Assembly (NCBI GenBank): GCA_937925695.1
Contig: CALAMD010000100.1
Coordinates: 1 to 58,367 of the forward strand
Reading direction: 5' to 3'
Source of the DNA: an uncultured Bacillaceae bacterium
GTDB taxonomy: Bacteria; Bacillota; Bacilli; Bacillales; Amphibacillaceae
Length of the DNA stretch: 58,367 bases
The position numbers were made by a program, and so were the translations under genes. Under the pieces are notes generated by a model. That model did no database searches and was not told where the DNA came from. It saw only the letters and a list, made by a program, of their open reading frames with translations. Shown here in pieces: positions 34,018 to 43,117 of the stretch (its first letter is position 1; each line of letters starts with the position of its first letter).

Positions 34018-36474
34018 ATGGCTACAGAAGAAAAATATTTAAATCTTCCCTTAGAAGAAGTTATTGGCGATCGGTTTGGGAGATATAGTAAATATATTAT
34101 TCAAGAGCGTGCTCTTCCTGATGTTCGGGATGGGTTAAAACCTGTTCAACGACGCATCTTATACGCGATGTTTCAGGATAAAAATACGCACGATAACAAT
34201 TTTCGTAAAGCAGCTAAAACAGTAGGTACGGTCATTGGAAATTATCATCCGCATGGAGATAGCTCAGTCTATGATGCGATGGTACGGTTAAGTCAAGATT
34301 GGAAAATGCGTAATGAATTGATTGAAATGCATGGGAATAATGGAAGTATTGATGGTGATCCACCGGCTGCCATGCGTTACACTGAAGCAAGATTATCAAG
34401 TATATCTAGTGAGTTAATGCGTGATCTCCAAAAAGAAACTGTTGATTTTGTTCCGAACTTTGATGATACGATCAATGAACCTGTTGTGTTACCAGCTAAA
34501 TTTCCTAATTTATTAGTGAATGGATCAACGGGGATTTCTGCAGGATATGCGACAGATATTCCCCCTCATCATTTAGGCGAAGTGATCGATGCGGTTATTT
34601 TAAAAATTGATAAACCGTCTGCCACGGTAGATGAATTAATGGAAGTAATTAAAGGACCGGATTTTCCAACAGGTGGTATTGTACAAGGAATCAAAGGAAT
34701 TAAACAAGCCTATGAAACAGGTAGAGGTCGAATTGTTATTCGTGGCCGGGCTCGCGTTGAAAAACTTCGGGGTAGTCGGGAACAAATTATCATTGAAGAG
34801 ATCCCTTATGATGTAAACAAGGCTAATTTAGTGCGAAAAATAGATGAACTAAGCGTAGAACGTAAAGTCGAAGGCATTGCAGAAGTACGAGACGAAACCG
34901 ACCGTACTGGACTTAGAATAGTCATTGAATTAAGAAAAGATGCAGATAGTGAAGGAATCTTGAACTATTTATATAAAAATACAGATTTACAAGTTTCTTA
35001 TCATTTTAATATGGTTGCGATTCAAGATAAAACACCAAGACTGTTATCTCTTCCTGAAATATTAGATGCCTATATTAACCATCAAAAAGAAGTGGTGACC
35101 CGGAAGACTAAATATGATTTAAACAAAGCTAAAAGCAGGGCTCATATTGTCGAGGGATTAATTAAAGCAATTTCGATACTTGATGAACTGATCCAATTGA
35201 TTCGGGCTTCTAAAAATAAACAAGATGCAAAAAATCGGATCATGGAAGCTTATGAGTTTACCGAAGAACAGGCAGAAGCAATTGTTATGTTACAACTGTA
35301 TCGCTTAACAAATACTGATATAACAGAATTGCAACAAGAAGCAGAGCAATTAACAAAACAAATAAATGAGTACGAAACAATTTTAAACAGTGAAAAGAAA
35401 CTGCTGCAAACAATTAAAAAAGATTTACGTCAAATTAAGAAAACCTATGCTGATGAACGAAGAACGACCATTGAAGCAGAGATTGAAGAAATTAATATTA
35501 ATATTGAAGTGGTCGTTCCGAGCGAAGATGTCCTGGTGTCTGTAACGAAAGAGGGATATGTGAAACGTACAAGTCTACGCTCTTACGCTGCGTCGAATGG
35601 TGAAGATTTTGCGATGAAAGACGAAGACCATCTAGTTTCTTTATTAGAAGTCAATACGACTGATAAATTATTGCTGTTTACGAATAAAGGAAGATTTGTT
35701 TGTCTACCTGTACATGAATTGCCGGATATACGTTGGAAAGACATTGGTCAGCATCTATCTAACATTGCGACGATTGAAGCAGACGAAATGATTGTTTCTT
35801 CGATTCCGGTTCGCGAATTTGCTGATGATGATTTCCTCATCTTCTTTACTAAAAATGGCATGGTTAAAAGAAGTGAAATGAAACTTTATAACGCCAAACG
35901 ATTTAGTCGTCCGATGATTGCTATTAATTTAAAAGACGATGATGAGGTTGTTAATGTATGTCAAACTGATGGCCAAGCAAATATTTTTGTCGCTACAAAT
36001 GCAGGGTATGGTCTCTGGTTTGCCGAGGATGATGTGTCTGTTGTCGGCCAGCGGGCATTAGGTGTTATTGCTATTCAGTTAAAAGACGGCGAGCAAGTCG
36101 TTAATGGTCAAGTGTTTACAGAGAATGACAAACCATCATTAATTGTCGTTACTCAACGTGGAGCATGTAAACGAATGGTGTTAAATGAATTTGAAAAATC
36201 GACGCGGGCGAAGCGGGGTGTAACCATGCTACGGAAACTAAAAGCAAAACCCCATCAAATTGTTGGCTTTTTCTTGACAGATGAAGAAGATACAATTAGT
36301 TTCCGAACGAGTGAAGGAAAAACGCATGAAATATACCCATTGGAATTCTCAGCAAGTAATCGTCAAAGTAATGGGTCATTCGTGATTGATGAAGATAACG
36401 ATGGTGAAGTGATCGAAGCCTGGAAGAATGCAAGTTATGAACAACCGTTTAACTCAGCTGAAGATGAATCATAA
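34018..36474 (+). CDS. parC: DNA topoisomerase IV subunit A
   Basis: ParC cuts and rejoins DNA in topoisomerase IV. The catalytic tyrosine is Y121 in AMRYTEARLS. The quinolone-resistance region (YHPHGDSSVYDAMVRLSQDW) has the usual Ser and acidic residues, and the C-terminal half forms the beta-pinwheel for DNA wrapping. ATG 34018 (MATEEKYLNLPLEEVIGDRF) is eight bases from AGGTGGG; ATG 34012 is too close to it. The gene follows parE by 48 bases in the same SOS-boxed operon. Confidence 0.97.
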   Translation: MATEEKYLNLPLEEVIGDRFGRYSKYIIQERALPDVRDGLKPVQRRILYAMFQDKNTHDNNFRKAAKTVGTVIGNYHPHGDSSVYDAMVRLSQDWKMRNELIEMHGNNGSIDGDPPAAMRYTEARLSSISSELMRDLQKETVDFVPNFDDTINEPVVLPAKFPNLLVNGSTGISAGYATDIPPHHLGEVIDAVILKIDKPSATVDELMEVIKGPDFPTGGIVQGIKGIKQAYETGRGRIVIRGRARVEKLRGSREQIIIEEIPYDVNKANLVRKIDELSVERKVEGIAEVRDETDRTGLRIVIELRKDADSEGILNYLYKNTDLQVSYHFNMVAIQDKTPRLLSLPEILDAYINHQKEVVTRKTKYDLNKAKSRAHIVEGLIKAISILDELIQLIRASKNKQDAKNRIMEAYEFTEEQAEAIVMLQLYRLTNTDITELQQEAEQLTKQINEYETILNSEKKLLQTIKKDLRQIKKTYADERRTTIEAEIEEININIEVVVPSEDVLVSVTKEGYVKRTSLRSYAASNGEDFAMKDEDHLVSLLEVNTTDKLLLFTNKGRFVCLPVHELPDIRWKDIGQHLSNIATIEADEMIVSSIPVREFADDDFLIFFTKNGMVKRSEMKLYNAKRFSRPMIAINLKDDDEVVNVCQTDGQANIFVATNAGYGLWFAEDDVSVVGQRALGVIAIQLKDGEQVVNGQVFTENDKPSLIVVTQRGACKRMVLNEFEKSTRAKRGVTMLRKLKAKPHQIVGFFLTDEEDTISFRTSEGKTHEIYPLEFSASNRQSNGSFVIDEDNDGEVIEAWKNASYEQPFNSAEDES

Positions 36475-36500
36475 AAAGGTGGCATATCGCCACCTTTTTT
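36473..36500 (+). terminator. parEC terminator
   Basis: AGGTGGC with GCCACCT around ATATC, flanked by an A-run and a T-run. Confidence 0.9.
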
Positions 36501-36802
36501 ATTTAAGTCCTATCTTTGTATTGGGATAATAGAGGAAATCTATAAGTGGAAAACATAATAACATATGGTAGTCGCGTTTCATACGGAAAATATGAATCTA
36601 AAATTCTCAAGCGAATTAACAATAGATTTACGATAATAAAATTATGTAAACAAAGTAATGTATATGTATAATTAATGTACATTACGTATCACATAGATAG
36701 CTATCTATTTTATAACGGAAAAAGTAAACGGACAAACTTTTTGTCCTTTTGCAAAAATAATGATATCCTTTGAATGATAGATAGAAAGAGAGGAAACAAA
36801 TA
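36475..36802. promoter_or_regulatory. Dyad-rich upstream region of the flavin reductase gene
   Basis: This 328-base gap holds no gene but has several inverted repeats: TTCATA-N7-TATGAA (36578-36596), GTAATGTA-N15-TACATTAC (36655-36685) with TAATGTACATTA inside its right half (36673-36684), a perfect 16-bp palindrome ATAGATAGCTATCTAT (36693-36708) and GGACAAA-CTT-TTTGTCC (36730-36746). The last overlaps the -35 (TTGTCC, 36741-36746) of a promoter with TATCCT (36764-36769) 17 bases on, so it may be an operator. Confidence 0.5.
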
Positions 36803-37267
36803 ATGGTAGATGATCAAATTTTCCGTCAGGCAATGAGTAAGTTTGCTACAGGTGTGACAGTTGTTACAACTAAGGATGGGGAAGATGTTGTAGGTATGAC
36901 TGTCAATGCTTTTATGTCGATATCTTTACAACCAAAACTAATTGCTATCTCTATTGATGAAAGTGCTTCGATGTATCACACTTTACAAGAGGTCAAGCAA
37001 TTTGGCGTTAGTATATTAAAGGATGATCAGGCAGATTTGTCAATGATCTTTGCCAATCAAAAAGACGAAGAGGGCGAAATAACATATAAAGATATGAACG
37101 GTATTCCAGTTCTTGATGATACATTAGCAACGATTGCATGTCGTGTTTTCGATATGGTAAAAGCCGGTGATCACATGATTTTTATCGGTGAGGTACTTGA
37201 TATCCATGTAGATGAAGGAAATCCGCTTTTATATTTTAATAGCAATTATGAAAAAATAGACTCATAA
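36803..37267 (+). CDS. Flavin reductase-like, FMN-binding protein
   Basis: A 154-residue protein of the flavin reductase (HpaC/RutF-like) fold, which binds FMN or FAD and passes electrons from NAD(P)H to flavin. Typical stretches are FRQAMSKFATGVTVVTT near the N-terminus, VGMTVNAFMSISLQPKLIAISID, FGVSILKDDQADLS and DHMIFIGEVLDI. No monooxygenase partner is nearby, so its role cannot be fixed; it could supply reduced flavin generally. The start is ATG 36803 behind GAGAGGAA. Confidence 0.88.
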   Translation: MVDDQIFRQAMSKFATGVTVVTTKDGEDVVGMTVNAFMSISLQPKLIAISIDESASMYHTLQEVKQFGVSILKDDQADLSMIFANQKDEEGEITYKDMNGIPVLDDTLATIACRVFDMVKAGDHMIFIGEVLDIHVDEGNPLLYFNSNYEKIDS

Positions 37268-37334
37268 TCATCCCTCGCGGTCGCTACATAAAAATTAGGT
37301 AACACATTCTCATATAAAGCAAGGAGTTAGATTC

Positions 37335-38207
37335 GTGAAAAAAATCATGTTAGTTGATGGCATGGCATTACTATTTCGTGGGTATTATGCCACAGCCTAT
37401 CGAGGAAATTTTATGAAAACAACTCAAGGGATGCCAACAAATGGCGTCTTCCAATTTCTGCGTTACTTTTTTGATGCAATTCAAACATTTTCTCCATCCC
37501 ATGTCATTTGTTGTTGGGACCTAGGTAGTAAAACATTTCGGACTGATCTATACCCCGCATATAAAGCAAATCGACAAGCACCTCCAGATGAATTAGTGCC
37601 CCAATTTGACCTAGTAAAAGAAGTCGTTGCAGCAATGAACGTTCCAAATATAAGTTGTGAAAATTACGAAGCTGATGATTGTATTGGTACGTTAGCTAAA
37701 ACATATGGTATGCATTCGAATCATCATGTGCTCATTTTAACTGGTGACCAGGACATGTTACAACTTGTTGATGATCGAGTTCAGGTTGCTTTAATGAAAA
37801 AAGGGATCGGTAATTATGATGTTTATGATCGAGACAATTTTTATGCCAAAAAAGGGATTTATCCTGAACAAGTGATTGACTTTAAAGGTTTAACAGGGGA
37901 TGCCGCTGATAACTATCCCGGTGTAAAAGGAATTGGAGAAAAAACTGCTTTAAAGCTATTACAAGAGTATGAAACAATTGATCATTTATTGGCTAATCTT
38001 AATGAGTTAACACCAAGTATGCAGAATAGAATTAACGAAAATATCGATATCCTTCATTTATCAAGAAGATTAGCGAAAATAAATTGTGAGGTCCCGATAA
38101 GTTGTTCCCTTGATGAAGCTGAGTGGAGCTTTAATAAGTCCCAGGTTCAACAAAGATTGCTTCAATTAGACCTAGATCATTTTGAAAAATATTTATTAGA
38201 TGCATAA
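37335..38207 (+). CDS. ypcP: 5'-3' exonuclease, YpcP-like
   Basis: A 290-residue stand-alone 5'-3' exonuclease/flap endonuclease, like the 5' nuclease domain of DNA polymerase I. Metal-binding acidic residues are visible in LVDGMALLFRGYYA (N-terminus), CCWDLGS, NYEADDCIGTLAK, LTGDQDMLQLV and GLTGDAADNYPGVKGIGEKTA, the last forming the helix-hairpin-helix. It would remove RNA primers or flaps. The start is GTG 37335 behind AAGGAG. It is close in length to B. subtilis YpcP (296). Confidence 0.93.
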   Translation: MKKIMLVDGMALLFRGYYATAYRGNFMKTTQGMPTNGVFQFLRYFFDAIQTFSPSHVICCWDLGSKTFRTDLYPAYKANRQAPPDELVPQFDLVKEVVAAMNVPNISCENYEADDCIGTLAKTYGMHSNHHVLILTGDQDMLQLVDDRVQVALMKKGIGNYDVYDRDNFYAKKGIYPEQVIDFKGLTGDAADNYPGVKGIGEKTALKLLQEYETIDHLLANLNELTPSMQNRINENIDILHLSRRLAKINCEVPISCSLDEAEWSFNKSQVQQRLLQLDLDHFEKYLLDA

Positions 38208-38216
38208 AATTTTAGT

Positions 38217-38243
38217 TGGGCTTGCTTGATGAAGCCCTTTTTC
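38217..38243 (+). terminator. ypcP terminator
   Basis: GGGCTT (38218-38223) pairs with AAGCCC (38232-38237), followed by TTTTT. Confidence 0.8.
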
Positions 38244-38335
38244 ATGTCAATTTTTATTTAAAAATATTTAGGTATCAGAGGAAAAATGTACCTAGATTTG
38301 TTATGATAAAAACAGACAAATGCATAGGGGGAAAG

Positions 38336-41176
38336 ATGGTGAACTCAAGAAATACGATATATATTAACCAATGGGATAAATGGAAAAAATATAGTAGAAT
38401 CATATCTATTTTAGCCATACTCATGGTATTAATACTTGTATTAGGTGTACCAGCCTTTAATTGGGTCGTCGATTATATTTGGATGGACACCCTTGGTTTT
38501 GGAACAGTGTTTACAACTATATTAGGTGGAAAAATACTATTAATTGTGTGCGGTTTTTTGCTTTTTTCAATCGTGATGTATATCACGCTGTTTTGGATTA
38601 GACATTCTTATTTAAAACATTTTCAATCATATGAATTGCCTCGATTTATTTTAAATCGCAAAACAAGTCATATAACAATGATTGTTGCTGCTTTTTTTAT
38701 CGGGGTTTTCGGCAGTATGATCCTCCAAGGAATTGGCTGGGAGCCAATGCTTAAACTGCTAAATTATGAACCATTTGGGACGGCAGATCCGCATTTTAAT
38801 ATGGACATTTCATTTTATTTATTTGTTTATCCATTTGTAAAGTTAATGGTTTATATTTTATTAGGATTAATTATCTTATCATTGCTCATACAAATTGCAG
38901 CCTATTCTGTTTTTCAAATTTATCTTAAAAGTAGATCAGCCCAACTTCACTTAGGGACGACGTTAGGCTTCATAGGCCTATTATTGGGTAGTGTTCACTT
39001 TTTAGCGCCATATGGAACATTATTATCTAATCAAGTGAACATGTTTCAAAGAAGTGTTGTCCATGGGCTAAGTTATACAGACCGATTAATCAATATTCCC
39101 GTTTCATATATTTTAGCAGCGGTTGCTGTGATCGGTACAATTTGGATGATCATTTCTTTATATCGAAAAAAATTACATTTGATTGCCATACCGATTATCG
39201 TTTATATCGTGTTTATAATTTTAGGTCAAGGTGCTTCAATCGTTGTTCAGAATTTTGTTGTGTCACCAAATGAGTTTAATCGAGAAAAACCTTACCTTGA
39301 ACACAACTTAATGTTTACTAGAGCTGCCTATGGTTTAGATGATATTGAAGAACAGAGTCATCCTGGTAATGATTCATTAGATCGGGCGATGATCGAACGT
39401 AACCAACTAACAATCGATAACGTAAGATTAAATGATGCCAGACCCCTTCTTGATATTTATAACCAAATGCAGACAATTCGTACTTACTACAAATTCAATG
39501 ACATGGATATTGATCGCTATAAAATAAATGGTAATTATGAACAAGTATTTATAGCTGCAAGAGAATTGAGTACTGATGATTTACCTGAACAAGCCCATAC
39601 GTGGGTAAACCGGAAACTGAGATATACTCATGGATATGGTATTGCTATGAGTCACGTCAACCAAGTTACTGAACAGGGACAACCAAAATATATGGTTGAT
39701 GATATACCACCAGAGGGCATATTCGAAATAACTCGCCCTCAAATATACTTTGGTGAAGAACCATATCCAAATGTTATCGTAAATTCAAAGACAGCTGAAT
39801 TTGATTATCCTACACCGGATGAAAATCAGACCCATATTTATGAGGAGAGATCAGGGATCCCGTTAACAGGAATCAATAAGTTATTGTTTGCCATTGATGA
39901 AGGCTCAATACGCATGCTTGTATCTGATCAATTAACAGAGGAAAGCCAGTTATTAGCAACGAGAAATATTATGGATCGGGTTAATCGAATCGCACCGTTT
40001 TTTGACTATGATCCAGATCCTTATATTATTGTTCGTGATGATGGTACACTCATGTGGATTATTGATGCCTACTTGTCATCCGGGAATTATCCATATTCGG
40101 AACCATATCAAGGCAATGTCAATTATATTCGTAATTCGGTAAAAGTAACGATTGATGCCTATACCGGTGAAGTTAATTTTTATATGGTAGATCAAGAAGA
40201 TCCATTATTACAAACTTATCATAATATGTTCCCGGAATTATTTACCGAAGAGATTCCAGAAGATATTCGTGCTCATTTCCGTTATCCAGAAACATTGTTT
40301 AAAGTTCAAGCAAAAATGTATGGCACATATCATATGTCTAATTTAGAAATATTTTATAATCGGGAAGATTATTGGCAATTCCCAACTGAGAAGTATTTCA
40401 ATGAGGATATTGAAATGGAACCCTATTATATTACGATGAAACTTCCTGAACATGATGAAGAAGAGTTTATTTTAATGATTCCTTATACACCAAAGAATCG
40501 GCAAAATATGATTGCTTGGATGGGGGTACGAAATGACGGGGATCATTATGGTGAAATTTTTGTCTATCGTTTCCCTAAACAGAAAAACATCTATGGTCCA
40601 CAGCAAATAGAGAATCGAATTAATCAGGATAGCTATATTTCTCAACAGCTCACTTTATGGGGCCAAGGTGGATCAGAAGTAATTAGAGGGAATTTGTTAG
40701 CCATACCGATCGAAGATACTGTTCTATATGTTGAACCTGTCTATATTGAGTCTTCCAATGAAACATCTTTACCTGAAGTGAAGCAAGTTATCATGGCTTA
40801 TGAAGATCATATTGTCATGGAGGATTCATTTGAAAAAGCGTTAGCCAAAATTTTACAATTAGTTGATCCAACGTCGGACACTGATGATTATCCAAGAGAT
40901 GAAAGTCGGGATCCATCACAGCCAATTCATGATGCTAGTGAGCTATTGCATGAGATTGCTGAGCTATTTGATGCATATCGAGAAGCTTTAGCAAATGGAA
41001 ATTGGGAAGAAGCAGGCGAGCTCATGAGGGAAATCGAAGAATATCTAATGGACGCCACGTTAGATAATGATGTTGAGGAAGATAGCGACACGAATGGAGC
41101 TAATGAAACTAGTGAAGATATTGAAACGAATGAAGTCAATGAAGAGGCAGAGGCTGACGTTATAGAATCTGATTAA
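38336..41176 (+). CDS. UPF0182 family large membrane protein
   Basis: A 946-residue protein of unknown function in the UPF0182 family. The first third (about 15-320) contains about seven membrane segments, including the conserved FNWVVDYIWMDTLGFGTVF after the first. A large extracytoplasmic part follows (PYLEHNLMFTRAAYGLDDIE, YFGEEPYPNVIVNS, ANPFFDYDPDPYI-like APFFDYDPDPYIIV). The end, after about residue 870, is strongly acidic, rich in Glu, Asp and Asn. ATG 38336 lies behind AGGGGGAAAG; the frame is open back to 38216 but overlaps the ypcP terminator. Confidence 0.9.
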   Translation: MVNSRNTIYINQWDKWKKYSRIISILAILMVLILVLGVPAFNWVVDYIWMDTLGFGTVFTTILGGKILLIVCGFLLFSIVMYITLFWIRHSYLKHFQSYELPRFILNRKTSHITMIVAAFFIGVFGSMILQGIGWEPMLKLLNYEPFGTADPHFNMDISFYLFVYPFVKLMVYILLGLIILSLLIQIAAYSVFQIYLKSRSAQLHLGTTLGFIGLLLGSVHFLAPYGTLLSNQVNMFQRSVVHGLSYTDRLINIPVSYILAAVAVIGTIWMIISLYRKKLHLIAIPIIVYIVFIILGQGASIVVQNFVVSPNEFNREKPYLEHNLMFTRAAYGLDDIEEQSHPGNDSLDRAMIERNQLTIDNVRLNDARPLLDIYNQMQTIRTYYKFNDMDIDRYKINGNYEQVFIAARELSTDDLPEQAHTWVNRKLRYTHGYGIAMSHVNQVTEQGQPKYMVDDIPPEGIFEITRPQIYFGEEPYPNVIVNSKTAEFDYPTPDENQTHIYEERSGIPLTGINKLLFAIDEGSIRMLVSDQLTEESQLLATRNIMDRVNRIAPFFDYDPDPYIIVRDDGTLMWIIDAYLSSGNYPYSEPYQGNVNYIRNSVKVTIDAYTGEVNFYMVDQEDPLLQTYHNMFPELFTEEIPEDIRAHFRYPETLFKVQAKMYGTYHMSNLEIFYNREDYWQFPTEKYFNEDIEMEPYYITMKLPEHDEEEFILMIPYTPKNRQNMIAWMGVRNDGDHYGEIFVYRFPKQKNIYGPQQIENRINQDSYISQQLTLWGQGGSEVIRGNLLAIPIEDTVLYVEPVYIESSNETSLPEVKQVIMAYEDHIVMEDSFEKALAKILQLVDPTSDTDDYPRDESRDPSQPIHDASELLHEIAELFDAYREALANGNWEEAGELMREIEEYLMDATLDNDVEEDSDTNGANETSEDIETNEVNEEAEADVIESD

Positions 41177-41202
41177 ATTAAGATAGAAATGTTCGTTTTG
41201 TG

Positions 41203-41240
41203 AGGATATATGCTTACGTATAGGCATATATCCTTTTTTA
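41203..41240 (+). terminator. UPF0182 gene terminator
   Basis: A perfect 11-bp stem (AGGATATATGC at 41203-41213 with 41224-41234) is followed by TTTTT. Confidence 0.92.
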
Positions 41241-41354
41241 TTGTAAAATAGTGCATGCAGTCAAAATTTTAACGATAAATCATTTTGATATAAAGAACTA
41301 TAAGTTTAGTCGTTATCCCCCCGACTGAGCGATGAGGAATAGGAGAGGGAGCCC

Positions 41355-41372
41355 ATGCGTCAGATGATTTGA
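41355..41372 (+). CDS. Five-codon leader peptide in front of the MFS transporter gene
   Basis: ATG at 41355 follows a strong ribosome site (AGGAGAGGG, 41341-41349) and reads M-R-Q-M-I then TGA (41370-41372). The stop codon is the first base triplet of a stem that pairs with the DNA directly in front of the transporter start codon. Such mini-genes commonly control antibiotic-resistance genes by ribosome stalling. There is no direct evidence that this one is translated. Confidence 0.45.
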   Translation: MRQMI

Positions 41373-41423
41373 TCGATCACTATCACGAAATAATTCAGAT
41401 TAACATTATTGGGGGATCGATCA
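41370..41423 (+). promoter_or_regulatory. Possible attenuation stem at the MFS start codon
   Basis: TGATCGATC (41370-41378) is perfectly complementary to GATCGATCA (41415-41423), which lies between the ribosome site GGGGG and the TTG start (41424). If formed in the mRNA, the 9-bp stem would hinder initiation, and a ribosome stalled on the leader would open it. Because GATCGATC is self-complementary, a chance repeat gives the same result, which limits confidence. Confidence 0.45.
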
Positions 41424-42632
41424 TTGTTTACATTCAATAAAAATTTTTCATTATTAGTGTTGGGGCAAACACTGGCCAATATTGGTGATGTACTCTACAT
41501 GGTGAGTATTATTAGTGTGATATTTTTATTAACCGAATCAGCAACTGCGGCTTCTTTTGTCCCATTTACCATTACAACAGCTATGTTTATTTCCAGTTTA
41601 TTAACACCACTCTTAATCGGAAAAGTAAATTTAAAATGGCTCATAGCTGGGTCACAAATTAGTAAAACTGTCATTTTAATTATGCTTGGTTTGTTATTAT
41701 TTGGGCTCACAGAAGCCAATTACTATTTTATTTTCTTATTAATTGGGGTGATTGCTTTTCTTGATGGGTGCGCACATCCAATTATGCAAACATTGATTCC
41801 ACATTACGTCCCTGCGGATCGTTTATTAAGAGCTAATGGTATCATTGAATCAGTTACCCAAATTATCCAAGCGATGATGTGGTTTGTTGGTAGTATGTTT
41901 TTACTTATAATGAGTCAACAACAATTGATTTGGGTTGTCGCAATACTCTTTGCTATATCAAGTGTGTTATTGTGTTTGTTGGATCAGGTTTATCATGAAT
42001 CATCACCAACAAAAAACCAATTTGAACAGGTAAAAGCGGGCTGGAAGACACTCGTTAATACACCGGTATTAAAAACAATTGCAAGTATGGAGATCATTGA
42101 AACGATAGCCAGTACAGTATGGATAGCAGCTATTTTATATGTATTTGTAAGTGACGCGCTACAAGTTGGTGAATCATGGTGGGGTTATATCAATGGGGCT
42201 TTCTTTATCGGCTTGATCCTTGGTAGCCTGTATTGTGTAAAGTACGCTTCTTTTATTGAGAAAAAATTAGGTAGCTTTATTTTTATTGGGTCCCTTGTGA
42301 GTTGTTTGATCACAGTACTGTTTAGTGTAAATAGTATGCCGAGCATAGCCTTAATTTTATCCCTTGGGATCGGATTGTTTACCCAAATAAAAAGCGTACC
42401 ACTACAAACGATTATTCAGACAAGTGTAGAGAAACACCGATTAGCGACGGTTTATACGTCCTTAGGTGCTCTTGGAACAGGGATATTTGGAATTGGTTCA
42501 CTGTTAATTGGCGTGTTATCTGATTTGTTTGGTGTAAGGATCGTATTTATAATTTCTGCCTGTTTACTCGCTATTGCTAGTATCATTGTTTATCAAAGGA
42601 AACACCTTTTTATTAAACGTGTTACTGATTAA
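41424..42632 (+). CDS. Major facilitator superfamily transporter, efflux-type
   Basis: A 402-residue membrane protein with about 10-12 hydrophobic segments and the wording of the MFS_3/Mef-like group (LLVLGQTLANIGDVLYMVSI at the start, DGCAHPIMQTLIPHYVPADRLLRANGIIESVTQI in the middle). Such proteins often export drugs such as macrolides, but substrates cannot be read from sequence. I prefer TTG 41424 (MFTFNKNF); the frame is open to TTG 41409, which overlaps the ribosome site. A five-codon leader and complementary stem lie upstream. No resistance partner gene is nearby. Confidence 0.85.
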   Translation: MFTFNKNFSLLVLGQTLANIGDVLYMVSIISVIFLLTESATAASFVPFTITTAMFISSLLTPLLIGKVNLKWLIAGSQISKTVILIMLGLLLFGLTEANYYFIFLLIGVIAFLDGCAHPIMQTLIPHYVPADRLLRANGIIESVTQIIQAMMWFVGSMFLLIMSQQQLIWVVAILFAISSVLLCLLDQVYHESSPTKNQFEQVKAGWKTLVNTPVLKTIASMEIIETIASTVWIAAILYVFVSDALQVGESWWGYINGAFFIGLILGSLYCVKYASFIEKKLGSFIFIGSLVSCLITVLFSVNSMPSIALILSLGIGLFTQIKSVPLQTIIQTSVEKHRLATVYTSLGALGTGIFGIGSLLIGVLSDLFGVRIVFIISACLLAIASIIVYQRKHLFIKRVTD

Positions 42633-43117
42633 TTAAGCAGTGACTCATAAGATCCATAGGGAATAGAGGAAGGTCCTATACGTAAAGTCAAATATCTAGT
42701 GGTCAACGGAGATCTTCCATTGGCCACTGGACAATGTTATTCCACAACTTCATCATACTATAGACCAAGCAGTTTAATAGAATTAAGTAAATTTAACAGC
42801 TACTTTCAGTTATTATTAATCCGCTAACGATTATTTGCTGTTAATTCAATCCTCAATAAGACCCCATAAATTATAAGTCCACTTATATTACAAACCTAAA
42901 ATTCCTAGTCTTATAAGTATTTAGCGCCATGTTTGTTTGCAGCACCCGGCATAAACTTAATTTTGTATAATATAAAGTTCTTTGTTGTTACTAAAATAGC
43001 CATTAAAATTTGGGAATTATAGGATTATTGCTTCATTATTGGACGAGATCTGGTTTAATATAGCTAATTATGGAGAAATTACTAAGGTATGCTTTATATA
43101 GATCGGAGGGTAAATTA
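42633..43117. other. 485-base gap without a recognised gene
   Basis: No convincing reading frame, riboswitch or tRNA was found. The one clear structure is a stem, TAGTGGTCA (42697-42705) with TGGCCACTG (42721-42729), holding G-T pairs and a small inner stem, but with no T-run. The last 200 bases are AT-rich and include TATAAT-like sequences near 42967, probably the promoter region of the CNNM gene. Confidence 0.5.
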
